Source: Ophiosphaerella korrae (Eukaryota > Ascomycota > Dothideomycetes > Pleosporales > Phaeosphaeriaceae). From it: a DNA stretch of 45,425 nt. The stretch covers positions 1-45,425 of the forward strand of contig JALNQF010000334.1 in NCBI GenBank assembly GCA_028456385.1. Direction: 5' to 3'. Numbering within the stretch: position 1 is the first letter of the stretch; every line of letters begins with the position of its first letter. Below, piece by piece: positions 36,219 through 45,425 of this stretch. A program made the translations under genes and the position numbers. A model generated the notes under the pieces. It was given only the letters and a program-made list of their open reading frames with translations, did not search any database and was not told the DNA's origin.

Positions 36219-39200
36219 CCTTACTAATTTAGTTATTACAAGAAGTAAAGTATAAGTAGTATATAGTCTAGCTAATATAATAGTAGAAAGTTTAACTAAA
36301 ATAAGTAAAGCCTCTAAAAGTAGTTATAAGTTAGACAGTACTATATAGAAAATAATTAAGGAACGTATTAACAAACTAATAGATAAGAAAAAAGATATAA
36401 AAATAGTAATTAACGCTTTAAAGACGTAGAACAAGGAACTATAAAACTACTTAAAGTAGAATAAAGCCTAGATTAAAGCTATTATTAAAGGATAAAACTA
36501 GATAGAACTAATTACTTAACGATTAGAGATAAGCGCGACAAAGAAACTACCTAAGATACCTATTCTTAAGAAGTTTAATAGAATAAGGGAGAAACTAAGA
36601 TCTTTTATAGCCTTAGCACAACTCTAGATAGATATATAAGTACTATACTTTAATATAAAAGAAAAGAAGGTAATATATATTAGATTGTATCTTAAAGAAG
36701 ATACAATAAGATAGTACAAACTATATTAGATAGACTACTTAATATATACACTAATAATATAGAAAGATAAAACTAGAGCTATCTTTAGAAGTTATAAATA
36801 CTGTACTAAACAAATAAGAGTAGTATTTAGGAATATAGATATTACCTAGCAAGCTAAAGAGAAACTTAAGAGGCTTATATAGAGTAAGAGCATTCTAGAA
36901 TATATATTATAGTTTAAATAACTAGCCTAGAATATAGAATAGAATAAAGTATTCTTAATATTACAATTTAAACAAAAATTAAATACAAAAATTTAATACA
37001 AAATAATCTATATAGAGAAGCCTAGGATATTAGAAGCCTTAAAGTAATTAGTAATATAAATTAATAACAATCTTTAAGAATAGAAGAAGAATAAGTATAG
37101 TACCTAACTAAGAAACTAGGATACTAGAGACCCTATAATCCTTAACGTAAATAAGGATAAAAAGAAGAAAAAGAATAAAAACTTTACGTACTTTAATTAT
37201 AGCAAGAAAAGCTACTACGTAAAAGATTACTAATTATAAAAGAAGAAAGATATAGTATACTATAAATATAGGAAACTAGGACACTTTATAATAGATTATA
37301 AGAGTAAAGACTTAAAAAAAGAAACTTAGTTAAAAACAATAGAGAAAAAGAAGGAAGTACTACAAGTATAAGCTAAACCTTAAGAAAAAGTAGCTAGAAG
37401 TAAAGAACTATAGTATATAATACTCTATTAGACTTTTTGTTATAAAGACAACTACTATATATATCTTTTTAGTAAATAAAAAGTAAGATACTTCCTATAA
37501 TAGAGAAATAGAGTAGTAGTAACAAAAGAAAGAATAAAAGTATAGCTAGAAGAAATAGTGTACGTAATAGACCTACTAATAGAAGATTTAGAGAAAGAAG
37601 AGCCCTTAGTACTATCGATCTAGGCTAAAGGACTAGTACTAGATAAAGAGACTACTACAGCTTCCTCTAAAAGACTATAAGAAAGCAAGAAATAAGTTAG
37701 TATAAGAAGTATAGAGTATACCTAGCTAGACGTATATAGCTATAATAGCTATATAATAATAGATATAGAAGAATAAAATAAAGAATAGAAGTTTATTTAA
37801 ATATACTTAATAGTTATAAGTATAGAGAAAGTGTATAAAGACTAGAAAGAACGTAATCCTAAAGAAATAAAGTTTATACTATTTTAAAAATAGATAAAAT
37901 AGTATATAGTTATAGTAGAAAGAATACCTATATAAAGAGAGTAGTAATACTTAGTAAGAAAAACGCGATAGATTAATAAAGCCTACACACTAAGAGTACT
38001 AGTAGTATACTATATCCTAACAATAGAGATACCTAAGAAAGACAAGTACTAGAAAGGAGATAATAAAATAATAGATTTAGAATATCTAGTATACTTTAAA
38101 GTATTATAGATATTATACCTAGATAAGAATTATACTATATACAAAAACTCTAAGATAAACAATAACGTATAGCCTATAAGAAAGAAAAGCTATAATTATA
38201 TAAGAGCAATTCTAGTAGAAGACATCTAAGGATAGAAAATAATCTTAGAAGATAAATATTTAGTAGTAAAACCTAGCTTAAAACTATCTAAGAAATACGT
38301 CTAGGGAGGACTATAGTATAAATATATATACAACAAATATCTAAAATATAAAGAATATAAACTTAAAGTAGGGCTATAGCCTTAGAAGAATAGATAATTT
38401 ATAAAGATACTTAAATAAGAATAGTTAGAAGGTATAGGAGGCCTATATATTACAAAAATAGGTATATACTAAAGAAAGAAAGTATAATTAATAATTAATA
38501 GTAGAGCTACAAGAAACTTTATATTAAAGAAGTTTATAGAAAACTAAGGAATACGTTATATAATAAAGAGATACCCTTAATAGTTAAGTATAATTAAAGG
38601 AAAACTATTCTAAGAACCTATTAGGTTTAAAATAGTTCCCTCTATACTAGAACTAAAAGAGATAAAGATTAATAATATAGTTATAGACATAACAATAATT
38701 AATAATAAATAAGAAATTATACTAGGAATACTATAGTTATAGATAACAAACCTATATATTAACTAGAGAATAGAAAAAATTAGTTACTATAAAATAGAAA
38801 AACTAAAAGCTAATATAAGCACCTATAAAGGAGAATTCCTAAAAGAATACAAGAAATAGGAACTATAGCTTATAGAGCTAAAAGACTACCTTCTAGAATA
38901 TTAGCTATAAGACTTAGCGATAGAAATAGAAGAAGAAAAAAACGTTAGATAGAGCCTAGTCTATAGAAAAACAAAAGAAGAATCTAAGATTAAACAAGCA
39001 TTTATTAAAAACGCAATTAAGAAAAGATAGATACGAGAATCTAAATCCTTAGTAGCACACAGACTTATATTTATAGATAAAAAAGGAATAAGTAATAAAA
39101 GGCCCTACGTAGACTTTAGGAAAACTAACGTAGTTATAAATAAAAACTAATACCCTTTACTACAAATAGACAAGATATAAGCTAGACTAAGGAAAGTAAA

Positions 39201-41710
39201 AATCTTTATAAAACTAGATATCTAGAACGCCTATTACTAGATTAGAATTAGAGAAGGTAATAAATAGAAAATAGCGTTTAGAACATAATAGAGACTATAC
39301 AAATATTTAGTTATGCTATTTAGATTAACGAACGCACTAGCTACGTTCTAAGAAAGAATTAATATAGTACTAAGAGAGTACTTAGATATATTTACATTTA
39401 CATACCTAGACAACATCCTTATATTCTTAGAAATAGAGGAAGAACACGTACAACACGTATATAAGGTACTAGAAAAGCTAGTAGAAAACAAGTTGTTTCT
39501 TAAAATAAGAAAATGCAAATTTTATATAAAGAAAATAGATTTCCTAAGATTTATTATAGAACTAAGAAAGATTAAGATTAATCTAGAGAAGATTAAGTTA
39601 ATTAACGAATAGCTAACACTAAAGAACCTAAGAGAGGTATAATAATTCTATAGCCTAGCTAACTTTTACAAAAAGTTAATAGTAAGATAGTCTAAAGATA
39701 TAGAACTAATTATAAGACTTATAAAGAAAGATACGCTATTTAAATAGATAAAAGAATACAAGGAAGTATTTAATAAGATTAAAAGAAAGTTTATAGAAAA
39801 CCTAGTTATTAGAATATATAACCTAGACCTACTAGTAATAGTAAAAACAGATACATCTAACTTAGTCTACAGAATAGCACTAATGCAAGAAGACCTAAGA
39901 ACTAAACAAGAATACTTAGTTAAATACTTTTCTAAGAAAATAAAGCTAGTAGAGCTTAACTACCTAATTTATAATAAGGAAATACTAGTAATCTACAAAG
40001 TATTTAAGTAATAGAGAGTATACTTATAAGGAGTAAAATACTAAACAAAGGTCTATATAGACTATAAGAATCTTATAGGATTTATACTAAATAAAGAACT
40101 ATTATAATAATATATAAGATAGTAGGAATTCCTATTAATATTTAATATAGAAATTATATATATAAAAGGGAAAGATAACTAATTTATAGACGCCCTTAGT
40201 AGAAGACTAGACTTATAAGAAGAAGTAAGCGCTACTAGTATAGTCCTAGTTAAGAACAAAGTAAGACACCTAATCCTAAATATACTTAAAATAGCTACTA
40301 CACTTAAAAGAACGAGTAGCGAGGTAGACAAATAGATTTAGAAAATAACGTAAGAAATATCTAAAGAAATAGAAAAATTAAAGATCTAAAAAGGACTCGT
40401 ATAAGTATATAGAAGAATATATATTCTAAGAAAAATTTAGAGAGAATTTATACAACGATTCTATAAACTACTAGTATATAGATACTAGGGAATAGAGAAA
40501 ACGCTAAATAGATTACTAAGAGATTATTATATCCTAAAAGTAAGATAACTAGTAGAAGATATACTACAAGACTGTATAGAATACTATAGAAATAAGTATA
40601 GTAGACACGCACTATATAGAATACTACAACTAGTTAAAGTACTAAAGCGACCCTAGAGAATAATAACAATAGACTTTATTACAAAGCTACTAAAGTTAAG
40701 AGATCTAATATTAGGAATAGAGTACGATAGAATACTTATAATAGTAGATAAGTTTATAAAGTATATATACTTTAGACTATATAAAGAGAAAAGTAAGATA
40801 GAGGTTACTATATACTAGGTTTTAGGAACTATAATAAGCTAACATAGTATTCTAGATAAGATTATTATAGATAGAGACGTACGATTTACATTAAAACTAT
40901 AGGGAATAATAATAGTATAATTAGGAATACAACACGTAATATTAATAGTATATTACCTATAAATAGATAGATAATTAGAACAAATAAATTAGATAGTAGA
41001 ATAATACCTAAGATACTACCTTAATTACAAATAGAATAACTAGGTATAACTACTACCTATAGTACAACTAGCATATAATAGCGCAAAGAATATAGTAACA
41101 AGAGTATTACTTTTCTTTGTAAACTATAGATTTAACTCTAGCGTATATAGAATACCTAAGAGTATAGAATTATAAACTCTAAGAGGAGAAAACTTTACAA
41201 ATAGAATAAAAGAGATACATAATTAATTAAGATAGGATATAGAATTCCTATATAATTAAATAGTAAAGTACTATAATAAGAAATATAAAGAGTGACCTTA
41301 ATTTAGAGAGAGAGAAAAAGTATAGTTAGTTAGGAAGAATATTAAGAGTAAACAATCTAGTTTAAAACTAGATTATGTTAAAATTAGACTTTACGAAATT
41401 AAGAAAAAAGTTACACTAGTTATATATAAATTAAAGCTACTAAGCAAGATAAAGATATACCTAATATTCTATATATTACTACTAGAACAAGTACTATAAG
41501 ACGTAGAACTACTAGTGTATAAAGTAGATATATATAGAGAACAAAAAGAATAAGAAGTTAAAGAAATCCTAGTATACTAGTTCTATAATAGTAGGAATTA
41601 CTATTTAGTAAAATAGATAGGTATAGACGAGAAAGGACAACTATAGGAAGACATATAGGAACTAGAAGATAACCTTAACTACTTTAAGAAACTAGAAGAG
41701 TTCTAAAATT
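36219..41710 (+). pseudogene. Element G gag-pol remnant
   Basis: Very close to H along its length. Zinc knuckles are at 37189-37230 and 37258-37299 (GHF of the second kept, Cys turned to Tyr). Reverse transcriptase has YLDN at 39403-39414. RNase H lies to about 40200 and the integrase core around 40700-41160. A chromodomain-like end is at about 41545-41700. Stops are numerous. It is more heavily mutated than H at several shared motifs (for example YLDN against YLDD). Confidence 0.86.
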
Positions 41711-41789
41711 AAAACTCTCTAGAGCGCCTTGTAGTAAACTAAGAGGACTAACACTACTACTAAAGGATAGAGAGGCGATAGGAACGCTT

Positions 41790-42260
41790 AATATAATAGG
41801 AGCAGCATCTATAACAGCTTTAAAGTTAAGCTCTAACTCTACAAGAGTAGCCTACGCGATAGACTTCTTATTATTTAAGGCCTTTGTCTTATAGAGACAA
41901 AGTAGACGAGCGTAATTTTTTACTTATATACTTAGAATCTAATTACGTTCTTTTTTAGCCTTAGCGATCTATTTAGATAGTTTATCTTAAGTATAGTTAA
42001 TAGCTCTCTCTATTATAAATAAGTATAGACGCGAGAATAAGTATTATAAACTTATACTCTATAAGAGATATACTAGAAAGGTTATAAGACGTATAGGCGT
42101 TAGCATAAATATATACCTTATAAGCTTTACTATATTTTAAAGAAATATACTCTATAGGAGGATTTAAAGCCTTATAACGAGAATAAGGAAATATAGTAAT
42201 ACTATAGCGTAATATGCGATCTGCTAATTATAGATAACGAAGGGTAGATTTAGTAGGCAT
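41790..42260 (-). pseudogene. Antisense ORF remnant in element G (variant of the Cys-rich family)
   Basis: The minus-strand frame starts near an ATG at 42258-42260. Its centre reads YISLKYSKAYKVY, aligning with B (YIISINNSRAYKVY) and with the C-x9-C-x2-C part of H. The Tyr positions fit an original C-x2-C-x8-C-x8-C-x2-C-x8-C. It shares SSISLIEYK with H and RESY and KGLK-like motifs with B. Stops are mostly at Gln/Arg/Trp-compatible codons. It is intermediate between the B and H versions. Confidence 0.57.
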
Positions 42261-42359
42261 AGAGATAGAGGATAAAGAACTCTACATTAACGAAGAAACT
42301 AGATTAATAACGCTAGCCTTAGGATAGATAAACTAGGACCTACTTAGAGGGGGAGATAG

Positions 42360-42822
42360 TGTTATAGGTGTAATAAGAGAAATTAAGATAGAACTAATTA
42401 ATCCAAACTTAGATGCTAACGAAGCATAGGACGAGTAGGGTAACAACTTTAATTAGGAGATTACTTATAACTAGGACACGTAGTAGTAATCTATAATTAC
42501 GTGTAAATAGATTAAAGTAATCTGTAATAACGTACGAATAGATTAGGGTAATCTGTAGTTACGTGCAAATAGATTAGTAGTAATCTATAACGTTGTATAA
42601 ATAGATTAAGATAAGTATATAGTTAATAGTAATGCGTATTATTAGGATAGTATTAGTAATTTAATCCTTTAACTACAGAACGCTAATACAAGATAGTTAC
42701 GAAACATCTTCTATTGTTTATAGTTATTATAGATTACTACACGAGCTTTTAATATTAACTTGTAATTTACTAATAACCTCTTAGGCGCTAGGAAGTCGAC
42801 CCTAGTAATTAGTCCTATAACA
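42360..42822 (+). repeat. Element G 3' LTR (463 bp)
   Basis: It contains one extra unit of an about 31-bp tandem repeat (aatagatta plus taatctgtaRt-type words, 42490-42585) compared with the 5' LTR of the same element. It ends cctataaca, then the agagt duplication. Confidence 0.92.
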
Positions 42823-43126
42823 AGAGTAATCTATAAATATATATAATAGATTAGAGTAATTAATAAATATATATAATAAATTAAAGTAATTTATAAGGTT
42901 ATATAAATAGATTAATATAAGTATATAGTTAATAGTAATACGTATTATTAGGATAGTATTAGTAATCTAATCTCTAACCTAGAACGCTAATACTTAATAT
43001 TATATATATAAATTAACTATTATTTATAGTTATTACTAATTACTATATAAGCTTTTATTATTACTTTCTAATCTACTAACAACCTATATAGGTTACTTAT
43101 AGTTAATAGTAGGTAACCCTATTATA
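42823..43126 (+). repeat. Solo LTR F, right part
   Basis: It continues F after G (agagt) and ends ccctattata. The following taact (43127-43131) pairs with 28610-28614. Confidence 0.88.
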
Positions 43127-43467
43127 TAACTAATTACTATACTTCTTAAAGCTATTTTATATAATAGTAGATTATAGTAAAATTTACTTTTTACGCTTTT
43201 TTACTACTTAAGTCTTTACTAGTAAGTAGTTTATATATATACTAAGATATTATTAGATAGCTATATAAAAAGCTAACTTTTAATTAAGTATTAGCTATTA
43301 ATTATAAAACTAGTTAAGCTAGAAATTAGATTTTACTCTTTATATAATTAGTAGTAGGTAGCTTTTTAAGTTTACTATTTAGTAGTTCTAGTTAAAGTTT
43401 ATAGTATAATTTTACTAATTCTAGTACTAATAGTTTTAAATATAAAGTAACTATAAAATCCTTTTCT

Positions 43468-43605
43468 CTATATAGATTTAAGTATAAATCTACTATACTA
43501 AGTAGTTTTTACTTAGATATTAGTATAAAGATCTTAATATTTTTTTTCTATATAAGTTTAAGAATAAACTTACTATACTACGTAGTTTTTACTTTAGTAC
43601 TTATA
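43468..43605. repeat. Two-copy 80-bp direct repeat, each with an 8-bp-arm palindrome
   Basis: Copies start at 43468 and 43548. Each has a perfect hairpin: TAGATTTA-agta-TAAATCTA in the first, TAAGTTTA-agaa-TAAACTTA in the second. Both are followed by the related ctactatacta/ctactatactacgtagtttttact segment. Confidence 0.65.
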
Positions 43606-44829
43606 CTTTAAATATTAAGTGTATTCTTTATAAAAATTTAGATATAAATGTACTTTTACTAGGTAGTAGCTTAGGTAATAGTATTACTTTTTAATATATA
43701 TAAATTTCTACTATTTTATAGGAGAAAATAATTACTAAACTTTATATAAGTACTTATATATTAAGCTAGTTACTTTCTTTATATACTTAAAATAACTAAA
43801 TCTTCTTTATACTTATACTAATAGTACTTAATATAAAAAAAATATAATAATATCTATAAAGAAAATAAACTATAAGAAACTATCTTTTTAAAATAAAGTC
43901 TATAATATATACTTTAAATCTAAGATTTTAGTTAAGTAAACTTAAAAAACTATACTACGTTTTACTTTAAAAGCTACTTAAAAAATATTTTTATTTACTA
44001 AAAAATAGAACTTTTAAATCTAGCTAAAAAGAAGCTATAACTAAACTCTAGTAGCTTTATAAGAATATAAGTATACCTAGCTATACTAAAAGTTTTTTTT
44101 TAAATATATTTATAAGAAACTAGCTTGTAGTTATTAAAGCTACTTCTATTTAATATAACTTATTATTTATAAAACTAGTTCTAAATAAAAATAATAAGAT
44201 AATTATTCTTAATAATAATTTAGAAACATATCTAGATAACTATATACTTTCTATTAGCTCTATAGATAATATACTACTTAATAACTTAGAACTAACTTAC
44301 TTACTACTAAATAGAGCCTTATACTATAGTTATAAGTAAATAAGTCTATTAATAAAAACTTACTTAAGTTAATAACTTTCTTAAATACTAAAACTCTATA
44401 TAAAATAATTTTACTACTAAGAAGTATTTAGCTACAATAAAAAATACTACTATTATCTAATCTTTTATTAATAACTAATAATAAACTAAGTAATTACTTA
44501 ATTATAAGATTTATTCTTTATTTTATATAATTTATTAGATCTAAAGTATTCTATATATATAATACTTAAGATATTTTACCTTAAGTAGCTAATAAACTAA
44601 AATAACTTAAAAATACTTTAACTATATAAAAAAGCTAAACTACTATAAAGTAAGCTTTATATAAAATAACCTAATAAAGTAGTTTTAAAAATTAACTAAA
44701 AAGAGTAAATAGTAAATAAAGCTATTTATATATATACTAAGTATATATACCTAGTAACTTACTAAGTACTATATAAAAAAGTTAAAAAGTAGTTAAATAT
44801 TAGTAAGTTTATAATATTAAGAAGTTTAT

Positions 44830-44860
44830 AATATTAGTAAGTTATAAACTTATTAATATT
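44830..44860. repeat. Hairpin with 14-bp arms and 3-nt loop
   Basis: aatattagtaagtt, ata, aacttattaatatt: one mismatch in 14 pairs. Preceded by related direct copies of agtttataatatta (44806-44836). Confidence 0.6.
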
Positions 44861-45348
44861 AGTATAAAAATATAAATATTAAAAGATAACTTTATTATAA
44901 GATATAAGCTTAAAAATAAGTAAAAGATAATTATTAATTAAAGAACTATTTAAGCTAAGCTACTTATATATAGTAAAGTAGCTTAAATAGCTTATATAGC
45001 TTACTTACTACTTTAACTTTACTTAAATTATATAGACTAAAGCTTTAACTTATAATATACTTTTTAAGTAAGCTATATAGTATAGTTAAAAATAACTTTA
45101 CTTATAATTATATTTATTTTAAGCTTATATATAGGTACTAAGTACTTATATACTATATATAGTCTATTTAGTGTTTTTTTAGCTTAATAAACTCTTTAGT
45201 ATCTATTATAATAACTATTATAAGTTACTATATTTAAAGCTCTTATATCTTACTTTTTATATTAGTAATTATTTTACTAATATATTTTATAAAGTAAAGC
45301 TAAAAAAGCTACTTATACTTATACTTTTTACTCTTACACTACTTTTAA

Positions 45349-45425
<77 letters not shown>
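45349..45425. repeat. (TAC)n microsatellite, runs off window
   Basis: At least 25 perfect trinucleotide units to the last base. Unlike its surroundings it shows no interruptions. Confidence 0.97.

Larger units (their letters stand above)
28747..42822 (+). mobile_element. Element G: RIPed Ty3/gypsy chromovirus, 5' LTR interrupted by H
   Basis: The 5' LTR is split: 28747-29034, then 36070-36218 beyond H. The 3' LTR is 42360-42822. It is framed by agagt (28742-28746 and 42823-42827). Without H and its duplicated 5 bp it is about 7.0 kb. The purine run cttagagggggagatag (42343-42359) precedes the 3' LTR. Confidence 0.93.
43132..45348. other. Extremely AT-rich decayed DNA, no gene recognised
   Basis: Continuation of the pre-F sequence of 28200-28609. 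Nearly all A/T, with C and G mainly in ct, ag, ac and gt contexts and hardly any CpA, TpG or CpG. I see no coding frame and no LTR. It contains an 80-bp direct repeat (43468-43605) and a hairpin (44830-44860). Confidence 0.7.

Noticed and set aside
43132..45425. Telomere- or centromere-proximal satellite
   Set aside because: No TTAGGG-type repeats and no higher-order satellite; only a two-copy 80-bp repeat and one microsatellite are visible.

Overview
The window comes from a filamentous ascomycete (Pezizomycotina-type) genome. About 93 percent is AT-rich DNA, nearly empty of CpA, TpG and CpG and full of TpA. Conserved codons in it have changed by C-to-T or G-to-A transitions (Cys to Tyr, His to Tyr, Gln or Trp to stop, Asp to Asn). 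That is the footprint of repeat-induced point mutation (RIP). Species cannot be fixed from this sequence. I found no working transposon gene, no rRNA, no convincing tRNA and no CRISPR array.

Left nest (1-25456): old LTR E (25089-25456) was hit by Ty3/gypsy element C (minus strand; left part 6716-10676, right part 24541-25088). C was then hit by element A (plus, 1-6715, 5' end outside the window) and element B (plus, 10677-24540, target duplication cttat). B was itself hit by element D (minus, 12470-19296, duplication tagac). A and D form one LTR family, marked by five TCTAGA palindromes. B, C, E, F, G and H form a second, looser LTR group.

Island (about 25900-28200): GC-balanced host DNA, not RIPed. 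Its left edge holds the 3' end of a decayed pogo/Fot1-like DNA transposon and a short unmutated copy of the A-family LTR end. It carries two convergent genes: a two-exon plus-strand gene for a 74-residue single-pass membrane protein (27031-27306) and a minus-strand gene for a 131-residue protein with a mitochondrial-type presequence (27612-28007).

Right nest (28615-43126): solo LTR F (duplication taact) was hit by element G (plus, 28747-42822, duplication agagt), and G's own 5' LTR was hit by element H (plus, 29035-36069, duplication tatag). From 43132 to the end lies decayed AT-rich DNA with an 80-bp repeat, hairpins and a TAC microsatellite running off the window.

All the elements are Ty3/gypsy; A, D, B, G and H end pol in a chromodomain-like segment (chromoviruses), while C's 3' end is missing. 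The most interesting signal is an antisense reading frame between the end of pol and the 3' LTR. In A, D and H it keeps the exact spacing C-x2-C-x6-C-x9-C-x2-C-x6-C, the layout of a fungal Zn(II)2Cys6 cluster, with lost Cys codons turned to Tyr as RIP predicts. B and G hold related variants. The chromoviruses thus appear to have carried a second, antisense gene for a Cys-rich, possibly zinc- and DNA-binding protein with a long polar/leucine-rich tail.
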